From contig JADKBS010000031.1 of assembly GCA_016714985.1 (NCBI GenBank), positions 29,170 through 93,169 on the forward strand: a stretch of DNA of 64,000 nucleotides, read 5' to 3'. Below, piece by piece: positions 31,101-39,242 of this stretch (positions within the stretch are counted from its first letter, which is position 1; each line of letters starts with the position of its first letter). The position numbers and the translations under genes are program-made. The notes under the pieces were generated by a model. It saw only the letters and a program-made list of their open reading frames with translations, was not told the origin of the DNA and did not search any database. Origin of the DNA: Saprospiraceae bacterium (GTDB taxonomy: Bacteria > Bacteroidota > Bacteroidia > Chitinophagales > Saprospiraceae).

Positions 31101-33493
31101 ATGTCAACTCAACAAATCCACTTTTTGACCCGAACGATGGCAATCCTTGCGTACCTAACAATACGGTCGGCAACTGCGACTTTGACCAAGATGGTCAAGC
31201 AAACAGCTTGGACGCTGACGATGACAACGACTGTGTACTCGATGACATGGACGCCAACGATTACAACAATCAAACCGATACAGACGGCGATGGCATCGTG
31301 GATGCAACGGAATGCAACGATGGCTCTGACCCACTGGATGGTTGCGACCCGTCACAGGCAGGCGCTGATTGCGATTGCGACAACGATGGAACAGCGAATG
31401 GCAACGATACTGACGACGACAACGACGGTGTGGCCGATTCAGCTGATGCCGACGATTGCAATCCAAACAACGACTCGGACAACGATGGCATCTCAAACTT
31501 GGAAGAAAAACAGGACGGTTCAAATCCGTTGGACCCTTGCGACCCGAACGAGAACTCAGCGGCCTGCTTGAATCCAGACGCAGATGGGGACGGGTTCATC
31601 GCCAACCAAGATGACCCGGACGACAACAATCCGTGCGTACCCAATAATACGGTAGGCGTATGCGATTTCGACCAGGATGGCCAAGTCAACAGCATTGACG
31701 CTGACGACGACAACGATTGCTTGAGCGATTTGGACGATATCAACGCCTACAACGCACAGAGCGATTCGGATTTCGATGGCATCTCCGATAAAGCTGAGTG
31801 CGAGGGTGGCAGCAATGCCCTCAACCAATGCGACCCAAGCGCAATATTTGGAAACTGTGATTTCGATGGCGATGGCCTGGCTAACAGCCAAGACCCAGAC
31901 GACGACAACGACTGTGTGGCTGATGCAGTTGACCCAGACGACTTCAACCCGAACAGCGATACCGACCTTGATGGCATCACGGACGGTGCGGAGTGCCAAG
32001 GCGATACGGATCCAGAAAATTCTTGCGACCCGAACCCGAATAGCCTCGCTTGTACTGGCGCTGACAATGATGGTGATGGCTTTATCGCAAATGCTCCATC
32101 TAACAGCTCCTTGTTCGACCCAGATGATAACGATGCTTGTAACCCTTCACATTTGGTAGGTGCTTGCGACTTTGACAAGGATGGTCAAATCAACAGCGTT
32201 GACCCTGACGACGACAACGATGGTGTGGCCGACAACCTTGACCTCGACGCCTATGACCCAGAGAGCGATACGGACGGCGATGGCATTGTTGACAACGTGG
32301 AGACAGGTGGCGATGGAGCTTACAACGCAGGCGTTGACAGCAATCCATTGGATACTGACACTGATGATGACGACCTGGCAGATGGTATTGAGGACAAGGA
32401 CAAAGACGGAATAGTGGATGAGGGTGAGACTGACCCTGTCAGCAACGACACCGATGAGGATGGCCTGCGCGATAATGAGGAAGATGAAAACCTCAACGGG
32501 CAGGTTGACCCAGGCGAGTCCGACCCAACCAATTCCGACGATGACAACGACGGCATTCTGACCATTGACGAGGACACCAACGGCAACGGTGACGTGACCG
32601 ATGACGACACTGACCTAGACGGTAAGCCCGACTATATGGATCCAGACCCGTTTGCATTCATCCGCATCAAGGCATACCTGCAAGCACCGTTGGTAACCAC
32701 TACTGGTCTGATGGATGATAAACTACGGACGAAACTGGATGCTGAAGGAAGGTCTTACATCCCTTTGATTGAGCCTTATACGACCCTTCAGTTGCCCAAT
32801 GGTACGAAGCCATTCACGCACATTGGCAGTGGCGGCGAAACCATTCAACCAAGTGTTCTTGAAGCGACAGGCTCGAATGCTATTGTTGACTGGGTGTTCA
32901 TCGAATTGCGCAGCAAGCTGAACCCAGCCAACAGGTTGATGACAAGGGCTGCATTGCTCCAGCGTGACGGTGATATTGTTGACCTGGACGGCGTTAGCCC
33001 AGTGGTTTTCAAAGCAAAGGTTGATAACTACTACATCGCTTTGCGCCACCGCAACCACCTTGGCGTGATGACGGCTTCGGCTCAAGCCATCACAAGGGAA
33101 AAAGCAAATGCATTGTTCATTGATTTTACGAGTACAACGACGCCTACTTACGTGAACCCTGCAACGCCTACTGCCTTGCCACAGAAAACAATGGGCAATT
33201 ACAGGGCAATGTGGGCAGGCAATGCATACATGGACAACAAGACGATGTTCCAAGGTGCCAATTCCGATAGGAATGCCATCTTCTCAAGGGTATTCTTTGA
33301 CCCAGGCAACACCAACGGCAACTTCAACTACATTGTACATGGTTACTATCCAGAAGACACGAACATGGATGGTAGGGTGATCTACCAAGGTAGCGGCAAC
33401 GATGTTGACCAGATGATATTCTTCAACGTGCTGTTGCACCCGAACAACACGAGCAACGTAGTAAACTACCAAGTCTTCCAGCAGATACCGTAA
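25184..33493 (+). CDS. giant secreted Asp-rich protein with thrombospondin type 3-like calcium-binding repeats
   Basis: 2769 residues in one unbroken frame. Residues 1-27 are a signal peptide (AKFAIVALLLLLGALSVEAQ). Residues 28-187 form a beta-type domain shared with the next gene. Residues about 190-2487 are a mosaic of two acidic units. One reads CDFDGDGxxNxxDxDDDNDGV and occurs about twenty times, often after NPCxP. The other reads DTDxDGxxDGxEDxNxNG. Their DxDxDG loops are calcium-binding thrombospondin type 3-like sites. The last 280 residues are a distinct domain (QRDGDIVDLDGVSPVVF, YYIALRHRNHLGVMTA, ending NYQVFQQIP) with no canonical T9SS tail. Likely an extracellular, very acidic, calcium-stiffened surface protein. 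No frameshift was found in 8.3 kb, unlike many neighbours. Confidence 0.93.
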   Translation: MKSNILYHAKFAIVALLLLLGALSVEAQIQFRIRLESDGVTYTVLARPKPGMNPAPSLNTLTGTGQITLVVPNGFQYNNFLSLAGLWGGASGQGGASRVNAPVDNPNNDYISIGFISDSPPIQYLLGEETPLFRLKRTSACTGPVTLIEVNDPFAAPNSLNSNPGNELSVFDFGNGFALYQWDSNYGGAPACADTDADGLFDFVEDKNGNGTVDAGETNPNNPDSDGDGLADGIEDANKNGVVDAGESNPTNKCSPNATFPECDFDGDGIVNSTDTDDDKDGVPDDQDIQNFNADSDSDFDGISDDDETGGDGIYNPVPDSDPLDPCDPNRSTIACTAPDNDNDGFFGGMNDPNDNNPCIPSNASNACDFDNDGTPNGSDLDDDNDGVADVFDLEPTNPNNDSDSDGLSNIVETGGDGVYNAADDTNPLDADTDNDGITDGVEDTDKDGNTDFNETDPLLSDTDNDGLEDGEEDTNFNGVIDINESDPLNDCDPVAVGPDCDYDGDGLVNEVDPDDDNDGLPDASDVNDHNPSSDSDGDGLTDLAEHQGNSNALNACDPNPTVSACVADDTDGDLFFENYPTGHPKFDPLDSNPCVPSNAALKCDFDQDGQINQNDSDDDNDGVADLYDNEDYNPMNDSDGDGLPNKTEVGTNGVYNPGIDTNPLSDDTDNDQLKDGCEDKNKNGQKEADETSPLMADTDGDSLKDGVEDSNKNCSLDPGESDPLSLCSPNNKIGGCDFDEDGIVNSTDLDDDNDGVADSDDVDQFDPESDSDGDGIVDNIETGKDGEYHSDVDTNPLDDDTDDDGIKDGTEDKNRNGLRELEETDPLNPNSDGDTLADGEEDFNFNGLVDIGESDPLDPCSPFSNGGNCDNVDLDNDGYFSDVPVDNPLYDPNDNLPCVPKVSSPTCDFDGDGIPNQNDLDDDNDGVNDVSDSDDYNPNNDNDNDGLSNIIETGGDGVFNNGVDTHPLNPDTDLDGIKDGTEDKNKNGDYEALTETNPLKKDSDGDGIEDGIEDLNKNGVVNQGESDPKDICSPYTNHPGLCLPTDIDGDGYFGDYPPTHSDYDSNDNNACVPDPTSPVCDFDNDSVVNGQDFDDDNDGVIDSEDEDPYDPNSDTDGDGIADDTETGGNGVYDPTEGDSDPLDPCSPSQNNIACSGTDEDNDGFYANFSESEPLFDPDDDNPCIPNCSVGICDFDGDSNINSTDNDDDNDGVRDNLDVDDCNIHSDSDNDGLSDNLENGGDGVYNAGVDTNPISADTDGDGLEDGVEDANKNGEVDPGETNPLIADTDSDGIRDGIEDANHNGQVDSGESNPLDKCSPNNTTPDCDYDGDGALNSVDDDDDNDGVNDPQDVDDYNPNSDSDNDNVADIDEKTNGSNPLNPCDPNTTASACQPVDTDGDGFASNFPTSSPSFDPADNNPCVPSVSAGTCDFDGDGKTNATDLDDDGDGVADVNDVGPYDKNSDSDGDGIPDNSETQDDGTYNMGVDADPLDTDTDDDGLADGTEDANHNGKKDANETSAVHADTDEDDLSDSNEVTNGTDPLDHCDPNTTLAACDFDGDGQLNEQDADDDNDGVADDKDANAYNPNSDSDGDGLTDIGETNGGSNPLNACDPNTNSTACQPKDQDGDYFFENYPANSQFFDPNDNNPCVPSPGSDACDFDEDGIVNGTDSDDDNDGVADAQDVWPYDPNSDSDGDGITDVKETKGDGAYNAGLDSNPLDTDTDDDGIFDGVEDANKNGLVDFDETNPVDADTDNDSLDDGIEDANKNGLIDAGESNPLDFCDPNATKPSCDFDGDGLDNNSDTDDDNDCLVDGSDSDAYNAASDTDSDGLTDLQECQQGSNPLNPCSPAPVGPLCNGQVDQDEDGYFADVTGQNPTHDPDDANPCVPSHAVGVCDFDQDGQINSVDADDDNDCVNDSVDADDFNVQTDSDNDGTSDGNECELGSDPLDPCSPVPTGNNCGSQNDFDGDGYLNDVNSTNPLFDPNDGNPCVPNNTVGNCDFDQDGQANSLDADDDNDCVLDDMDANDYNNQTDTDGDGIVDATECNDGSDPLDGCDPSQAGADCDCDNDGTANGNDTDDDNDGVADSADADDCNPNNDSDNDGISNLEEKQDGSNPLDPCDPNENSAACLNPDADGDGFIANQDDPDDNNPCVPNNTVGVCDFDQDGQVNSIDADDDNDCLSDLDDINAYNAQSDSDFDGISDKAECEGGSNALNQCDPSAIFGNCDFDGDGLANSQDPDDDNDCVADAVDPDDFNPNSDTDLDGITDGAECQGDTDPENSCDPNPNSLACTGADNDGDGFIANAPSNSSLFDPDDNDACNPSHLVGACDFDKDGQINSVDPDDDNDGVADNLDLDAYDPESDTDGDGIVDNVETGGDGAYNAGVDSNPLDTDTDDDDLADGIEDKDKDGIVDEGETDPVSNDTDEDGLRDNEEDENLNGQVDPGESDPTNSDDDNDGILTIDEDTNGNGDVTDDDTDLDGKPDYMDPDPFAFIRIKAYLQAPLVTTTGLMDDKLRTKLDAEGRSYIPLIEPYTTLQLPNGTKPFTHIGSGGETIQPSVLEATGSNAIVDWVFIELRSKLNPANRLMTRAALLQRDGDIVDLDGVSPVVFKAKVDNYYIALRHRNHLGVMTASAQAITREKANALFIDFTSTTTPTYVNPATPTALPQKTMGNYRAMWAGNAYMDNKTMFQGANSDRNAIFSRVFFDPGNTNGNFNYIVHGYYPEDTNMDGRVIYQGSGNDVDQMIFFNVLLHPNNTSNVVNYQVFQQIP

Positions 33494-34051
33494 TGGAAGG
33501 TGCGGGAGGATAGTTCCTACTCACTTTGAATGCAAGGGTATTAATGGTTCTTTGACAAAAAAATCCATTCTTATCCTTGCATTTAATGGTGAAAAATGGT
33601 TTAAGACGAAGCGGACGGTTTGATTTAGTTAAGTATGCTTGAGTGCCTGTTTTTTATAGAGACAGGTTCGCTTAATAGGCATACCTGCAAAGGCAAATCG
33701 TTCGCTTTTTTTAAGTTTTAAATTACAGTGTATTGGGGTTAGAAAATATTTTTTCATAAGACTTGTTTGATATTTACCATGTTTCAATAGGATGTTATAT
33801 CTATGGTGATTGATTTATATCAGTATAAATAAAATTAAGAATCTTGACAAAATCTTGTTTAAAACGGCATGATTTTGGATTTATTAAAGTGAAGAATTTG
33901 CATAATCAAGTAATTTATTCTAACTTTGTAAGAATTTCCCCCGATTGCATAAATTAAATCCTTCCCCCTGAAAGAAATTGGCTTCACTCCCTCCAAGGCA
34001 ATAGAATAGGTTGTAAAACCATTTTTTAATCTAAGACATAAAACTTTAACA
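33494..34051. other. intergenic region with promoter for the small T9SS protein
   Basis: 558 bp, AT-rich, no gene seen. The last 155 bp holds a strong promoter (33897-33928) and an untranslated leader of about 115 nt. No hairpin with a T run was found after the giant gene. Confidence 0.6.
33897..33928 (+). promoter_or_regulatory. Bacteroidetes-type promoter
   Basis: TTTG (33897-33900), 20-nt spacer, TAACTTTG (33921-33928): a full consensus match, in an AT-rich stretch. It implies a leader of about 115 nt before the ATG at 34052. Confidence 0.88.
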
Positions 34052-34903
34052 ATGAACAAAGTAAACACTCTGTGTGCAGCAGTACTGCTGTTCCTTACCG
34101 CTTCGGCCAGTGCCCAGGTTAAGTTCAAACTCTCCTACGATTTTAGCACTGAGTACTACACCGCATCTGTCATTCCTGACGAATCTTACGTTTATCCGAA
34201 CAACATTACCGCTGTAGGTCAGGTAACCATCAAGGTGCCAACAAATGCTTTTGACCCGGTGGACATTGTCAGCCATTTGGTTGGGATGAAATGGGAAGCA
34301 AATGCCCGCAACAATTCACCGGCTGAAGCACCTGATTTTGATTATATCTCTTTTGGACTCATACTCCAGGGACTTGCTACACCTGATTATGTTGCTAACG
34401 AGGAATTGTCTTTGTTCAGTTTCAAGAACGCCTATGGGTGCAATACTCAGTCAAATGCAAGCTCCATTATCTATCTCGTTGACAACGAGTCCGATCCTTT
34501 CATGCCGCCAAACAGCCAAGGCTCAAACATTGGCAATGCCATGACGATTCTTGGTGCCGAAGGCGTAGAATACAGCGGAATCGTTGGTAGCCAGGCTGTA
34601 AGCTGCGACCCTAGTGCAGTTCTTTCGACTCATGAGCAGATTGGGCTCTCTGAGATCAGCATCTTCCCGAACCCTGCTACCCATTTCGTAAACGTCAACA
34701 TTAAATGGGATGGCGATGCAGATGAGGCAAACATCCTGGTAATGGATGCGCTTGGCAAGCAAGTTTCCATTTCTCCAGTCAACCTGTCAAATGGCAGCAA
34801 CACACAGAAAATCATCGTGGAGAACCTGCCTGCAGGCAACTACTGGGTTTACCTCGCTGGCAAGGACTGGAAGGTAGGCTTGGATCGTTTTTCAAAGCAA
34901 TAA
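34052..34903 (+). CDS. small secreted T9SS protein sharing the N-terminal domain of the giant protein
   Basis: 283 residues. Signal peptide MNKVNTLCAAVLLFLTASASAQ. Residues 22-190 resemble residues 28-187 of the preceding giant protein. Shared landmarks are VKFKLSYD/IQFRIRLE, GQVTIKVP/GQITLVVP, DYISFG/DYISIG, ELSLFSFK/TPLFRLK, DPFMPPNS/DPFAAPNS and a Cys near the end. Residues about 205-283 form a T9SS type A sorting domain (ISIFPNPATHFVNVN, VENLPAGNYWVYLAG). It has its own promoter and terminator. It probably sits at the surface with, or in place of, the giant protein; this is inference. Confidence 0.9.
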   Translation: MNKVNTLCAAVLLFLTASASAQVKFKLSYDFSTEYYTASVIPDESYVYPNNITAVGQVTIKVPTNAFDPVDIVSHLVGMKWEANARNNSPAEAPDFDYISFGLILQGLATPDYVANEELSLFSFKNAYGCNTQSNASSIIYLVDNESDPFMPPNSQGSNIGNAMTILGAEGVEYSGIVGSQAVSCDPSAVLSTHEQIGLSEISIFPNPATHFVNVNIKWDGDADEANILVMDALGKQVSISPVNLSNGSNTQKIIVENLPAGNYWVYLAGKDWKVGLDRFSKQ

Positions 34904-35072
34904 TCATAAACAAATCACCAAATAGCGCAACGTTGCAGGATACTGGAAGCAACAAGCTTCAAGTATCCTACAACTTGCTCGAAACCAATTTTATACCCCA
35001 TACAACTAAAGATAATGAGAGGGAGAACAGAGAAGAACCTTTAGTTTCGACTAAGATAAATCTCTGTCATTG

Positions 35073-35103
35073 AGTGGCAACTATGAGGGTTGCCACTTTT
35101 TTT
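35073..35103 (+). terminator. terminator after the small T9SS protein
   Basis: Perfect 9-bp stem AGTGGCAAC / GTTGCCACT with a 7-nt loop, followed by seven T. Confidence 0.88.
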
Positions 35104-35153
35104 CGTTTTAAGCATATTTAAAAAAAATATAAAAGCAATTAAACCGTAACTGC

Positions 35154-35184
35154 TTTACTTTTATTGAAAAGCGACCTATATTTG
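35154..35184 (+). promoter_or_regulatory. candidate promoter of the exopolysaccharide locus
   Basis: TTTA (35154-35157), 19-nt spacer, TATATTTG (35177-35184). The -7 box is exact and the -33 box is off by one. It leaves a leader of about 175 nt before the first gene. Confidence 0.6.
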
Positions 35185-35364
35185 CAGGATTATTTTATAA
35201 GGGCATCAAATTTAGTATGCCAGACATCTAACTTCCACACTTTTTTCCCATTGGTTCGTTCACTTTGAAAAACAAGTGTTTAATTTTGTGTTGAATTAAG
35301 AACGACCAACTTCCCGAGTTTCATTTCCCTGGTTATTTCAAGAGAAAACTTACACAACTGCACT

Positions 35365-37608
35365 ATGGACTTAGGGTATCTCATTAACATACTATTGAAG
35401 CGGAAATGGCTTTTGCTTACCGTTGTCCTCATTTCTTCAATAGCCACTTACTTCTTCATTGACAGTCTTCCAGAGACTTTCAAATCGAAGGCAGTGGTGT
35501 CAACCGGCATCATTGACTACAAGGGCGTTAGCCTCCAGCAGGACAATCCTTTCATTCAGCAATTTCAGATTGAGAGCAGTTTCAACAGTCTCATCGAGAA
35601 GATGAAGAGCCGGAACAGCATCAAGCTCTTGACCGACAGCTTGCTCCTGCACGATCTTCAGGAAAGGATGAAGGAAAACGGCAAGCCCTTCACCCAGCCA
35701 GACGAGGATAAACTGGCCGAGCTCGGTGTTGACTTGAACAACCTGGTGATGAAGTTGAAGACCAGCAACAGCGACAGCTTCCTCAACACCAAACCGCTGC
35801 CAGCAGTGGACAACAAGTTGGCCGAAGCCTTCAAGTATGATTTTGAATCGCTTTGGGAAAAGCTGGAAATCAAGCGGATAGGGGAGACCGACTACCTCAG
35901 CGTAGAATACGAGTCCCACGACCCGTCGCTTTCCCATTTTGTGGTACAGACCTTTTTGGACAAGTTTTTCGAAATGCACGAGGACGATATAACGAAGAAA
36001 GAACGAACAGCAGAGGACTTTGCCGAAAAGCAGTTCCTCGCCCGGAAACAAGAGTTGGACTCTATCACGGCATTGATTGACAATTACAAGAATGCCAATG
36101 GCCTAGTGGATGTGACCAGCCAAAGGGAGGGGGTGGTTTCCCATATCCGTGATATGGAGTTGAAGCTGGAAGAAAGCAGGTTGCAGATTCCTGCCTTGAA
36201 AACCAATATCACCTCGCTTGAAAGGCAAATCGTTAAGCTGGGCAAAGGCATTGGCGATGATTTTGCCAACGCAATCTTGTATAGGGATGATGTAAACAAT
36301 ATTGACGAGGAAATCAAAAAGCTACAAGACCAAAGAGTTGAGCTTTTTGCAAGTGGTAAAAGCACGGCTGCCATTGACAAAAAGATTGAGAATTTTCGTC
36401 AAAAGCAAGCCGAAATGATTGCACGAACGGTTCCAGTAAACGCTGCTCACAAAGGAAAATTGGACGACCAAGCCATTCAAATGGTGCAAGACAAGGTGGC
36501 TAAGCAGCTTGAGCTAGAGCTTGCCGAAGCTGCCGTAATCTCTTACCAACGTGAGATAAACCGCCTGCAAGGCAAGGCAAATATCCTGACCTCCAACGAC
36601 AACGTGCTTGCTACTTTGTTGGCTTCAAAAGACATTGCCGACAAAGAATATTCCGCTGCCAAGGAAAAGTATGAGGCTGCCAAAAGTTATTCAGCGGGGA
36701 CAGAAAACCCTTTGGGCATTATTGAAGCACCTGAATTCCCGTATGAATCGGTACCAAAACACCGGGCCGTATTTTCGGCATTCGCAGGCATTGCGGGTGG
36801 TTCCATAGCCAGCATCTTCTTGTTTTTGCTTGCATTTCTGGATACCAGCCTACAGTCCCCAAGCCAATTCCAGCGGGTGACGAAACTGCCTTTGATCGGG
36901 TATTTGAACAATGTGAAGGTCAAAAACATGAACCTACACGACTTGTTCCTCAATTTTCAGACAAAGCCCGAATTAGAGGCTTTCAAGGAGAATATTCGAA
37001 AATTGAGGACGAGCTTAGAGGCTTCTGGGGCCAAGACCATATTGTTTGCAAGTCCCAAGGCACATGAAGGGAAATCGTTCCTCATGGTCATGCTGGCCTA
37101 TGCCCTCAGTTTGAACGACAAGAAAATCCTTATCATTGATACCAATTTCAAGAACAACACCTTGTCTGGGTACAAGACCAAGTCGTTCATTGAAATCAGC
37201 ACCGAAGGGTCAACCAACCGTAAAACGGAGAGCATGGAGAACGGCTATGGCCAACTTTCTGCCAATCCCGAAACGGCGGGAAGCGACGATGCCAACCTTC
37301 GCAACATTGATATAGTTGCCAACAAAGGCGGCAGCCAAAGCCCGGCCGAGGTATTGGCTGGAAAGAATTTCAAAAAGGTCATTGAACAGTACGCCAAGAA
37401 ATATGACTTCATATTCATGGAAGCTGCCGCAATGAACAAATATTCGGATGCCCGTGAGCTTATGCCTTTTGCCGATAAAATGGTAGTGGTCATGGCTGCC
37501 AACTCGCCACTCGGCAACGAGGACAAGGACTCGTTGGAGTACCTCAAAGGGCTGAACGGCAAGTTGTTGGGTGGCATCCTGAACAGAACTGACTTGAAGA
37601 ACAGCTGA
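35365..37608 (+). CDS. Wzc/GumC-like polysaccharide copolymerase with degenerate kinase domain
   Basis: 747 residues. The N-terminal Wzz domain has membrane helix 1 at about residues 14-32 (LLLTVVLISSIATYFFI). A long coiled coil spans about 190-450, and membrane helix 2 lies near 470-495 (AFAGIAGGSIASIFLFLLAFL). A cytoplasmic BY-kinase-like domain follows from about 535. Its motifs are weak: Walker A reads SPKAHEGKSF, Walker A' reads ILIIDTNFK, and the Walker B position reads FIFMEAAA without the usual Asp. No C-terminal tyrosine cluster is present (ends GGILNRTDLKNS). It probably controls chain length and export but may not autophosphorylate. First gene of the locus. Confidence 0.9.
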   Translation: MDLGYLINILLKRKWLLLTVVLISSIATYFFIDSLPETFKSKAVVSTGIIDYKGVSLQQDNPFIQQFQIESSFNSLIEKMKSRNSIKLLTDSLLLHDLQERMKENGKPFTQPDEDKLAELGVDLNNLVMKLKTSNSDSFLNTKPLPAVDNKLAEAFKYDFESLWEKLEIKRIGETDYLSVEYESHDPSLSHFVVQTFLDKFFEMHEDDITKKERTAEDFAEKQFLARKQELDSITALIDNYKNANGLVDVTSQREGVVSHIRDMELKLEESRLQIPALKTNITSLERQIVKLGKGIGDDFANAILYRDDVNNIDEEIKKLQDQRVELFASGKSTAAIDKKIENFRQKQAEMIARTVPVNAAHKGKLDDQAIQMVQDKVAKQLELELAEAAVISYQREINRLQGKANILTSNDNVLATLLASKDIADKEYSAAKEKYEAAKSYSAGTENPLGIIEAPEFPYESVPKHRAVFSAFAGIAGGSIASIFLFLLAFLDTSLQSPSQFQRVTKLPLIGYLNNVKVKNMNLHDLFLNFQTKPELEAFKENIRKLRTSLEASGAKTILFASPKAHEGKSFLMVMLAYALSLNDKKILIIDTNFKNNTLSGYKTKSFIEISTEGSTNRKTESMENGYGQLSANPETAGSDDANLRNIDIVANKGGSQSPAEVLAGKNFKKVIEQYAKKYDFIFMEAAAMNKYSDARELMPFADKMVVVMAANSPLGNEDKDSLEYLKGLNGKLLGGILNRTDLKNS

Positions 37609-37633
37609 CGATTTACCTTTTACGGAGGGGGGC

Positions 37634-37675
37634 AAATTCAAAATCTCAAAACCCAGAATCGTAAATCGAAAGACC
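37634..37675. repeat. decayed heptanucleotide array
   Basis: Six consecutive heptads of AAATCnn type (AAATTCA AAATCTC and four more) fill the gap between the copolymerase and flippase genes. Confidence 0.55.
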
Positions 37676-37687
37676 CATTCAACACAC

Positions 37688-39044
37688 ATGAGTAATTCAT
37701 ACTGGCTAAAATCAGGTTTTTATACCCTTTCGGAAAAGGCAGCGTCACTGCTGTTCGGCTTTGGGGGGTTTGTCCTGTTGGTCAGGGTGTTGCCGGACAA
37801 GGAGACTTACGGCGCATGGGTTTTGTTCCTATCCATTGTTTCGGTCATAGAGGTCGGAAGGATAGGGCTGCTGCAAAATGCGCTCGTCAAGTACCTTTCT
37901 GTTGGGAATGGGGAAGAAGCTGGTCGAATCACCACGGCTTCTTTTGTCTTGAACGGCTTGCTTACGGCGTTCATTGCATTGGTCTGCCTTGGGCTTTCTC
38001 CGCTTGCAGCCGAACTGTTTGAAACTACAGAATTAGCCCTTCTTCTAAAAATATACTGCCTAGCATCTGTTGCTTTGATTCCTTTTTATCAATTCAACTA
38101 CATCCAGCAGGCAAACCTCGACTTCAAGGGCATCTTCTGGAGCAACGTAGTCAAAGGCGGAATCTTGTTCTTTTTCATCCTTTACCTGTTCATTGAAAAA
38201 AGGGAAATTAGCCTTGCCGCACTTGCCTACGCGCAAGTTGTGGCAGCATTGGCCGCTTCGCTTGTTTCGTGGCTGTTTGCCCGACCGTATGCACGATTCA
38301 GTCGCAAGATAGATTGGGCATGGGTAGGGGTACTATTTGCCTACGGAAAATTTGTGTTCGGAACCAATATCAGCACGCAGCTCTTCAAAACCGTGGACAA
38401 ATTACTACTTGGAGCGCTACCGGGTGGTGGCAAGGCAGCAGTTGCTGTCTATGATGCGGCCATCCGCATCAGCAACCTGACAGACGTGCCGACGGCCAGC
38501 ATGGCCTCCATGCTCTTCCCTCAAAGCTCACGTAGGATGCAGGAAGGCGATGGAGCCGTCAAGCAGCTGTATGAAAAAGCGGTTGGGGCTATTCTCGCTT
38601 TCATGGTTCCATGCATCGTGCTGGTTTTACTCCTGGCAGATTGGCTGATTTTATTGACAGCAGGTAGGGGAATATGCCGAGGCTGCAAACCTGTTGAGGA
38701 TTTCGATTTTGTTCGGCCTGTTCCTGCCTTATGCAGTGCAATTCGGTACCGTGTTGGATTCGACAGGAAAGCCGCATGTCAACCTTTGCTATACCTTGTT
38801 GAGTTTAGGGTTGACGGCTGGCCTGAACTTGCTGTTGATTCCCCGAATGGGTGCGATGGGAGCAGCTTTGGGCACCTTAATTGCTTATGCAATTACTTTT
38901 ATTGCGATGCAATTGTATTTGCATAAAACATTAAAAGTTAATCCATTGAATCCGTTTCGCTATCTGGTGGAATTTTATCCTAAATTATACTATTTTGCGA
39001 AGCAAAAAATTAGCAACCACAATACTTCCAGTGCTTCGTTATAG
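37688..39044 (+). CDS. oligosaccharide flippase, Wzx/PST family (one frameshift)
   Basis: The polytopic MOP-superfamily transporter moves lipid-linked repeat units across the inner membrane. The first frame has about 10 hydrophobic helices (AASLLFGFGGFVLLVRVLP, TASFVLNGLLTAFIALVCLG and others) and runs to LLADWLILLTAGR. A fourth G at 38667-38670 then shifts it. With G3 the protein continues EYAEAANLLRISILFGLFLP, then STGKPHVNLCYTLLSLGL and GAMGAALGTLIAYAITFIAM, and ends at 39044. The repaired length is about 452 residues, normal for the family. Confidence 0.9.
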
Positions 39045-39053
39045 ACTTTAAAT

Positions 39054-39135
39054 AATTACTTGGCAGGGTTTGTTTTTTGGATAAACAAATGTGAAGGGGG
39101 AGAGTCCTCTCCTTCCTCACCCTTCTAAATGGTTA
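39054..39135. repeat. decayed copy of the ACTACTTAG hairpin family
   Basis: It begins ATTACTTGGCAGGGTTTGTT and ends CACCCTTCTAAATGGTT, matching both ends of the intact element at 20200-20325. The inner purine/pyrimidine stem is reduced to GGGGGAGAGTCCTCTCCTTCC. Confidence 0.65.
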
Positions 39136-39242
39136 CGACTTAGAAATGAATGTGGCCGTGAAGCAAGGATACCCTTAGATTATACAACTTAAAAATGCTT
39201 TAATATGCATTTTAACAATACAATTGAAACCACTGTTGGACT

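Larger units (their letters stand above)
34904..35364. other. intergenic region before the polysaccharide locus
   Basis: About 460 bp. It contains the terminator at 35073-35103 and a candidate promoter at 35154-35184, and no gene that I can support. Confidence 0.6.

Noticed and set aside
25250..32610. Long open frames antisense or out of frame to the TSP3-like gene (His/Arg-rich or Ser-rich)
   Set aside because: They result from the biased GAC/GAT-rich repeats; no family resemblance or ribosome-binding site.
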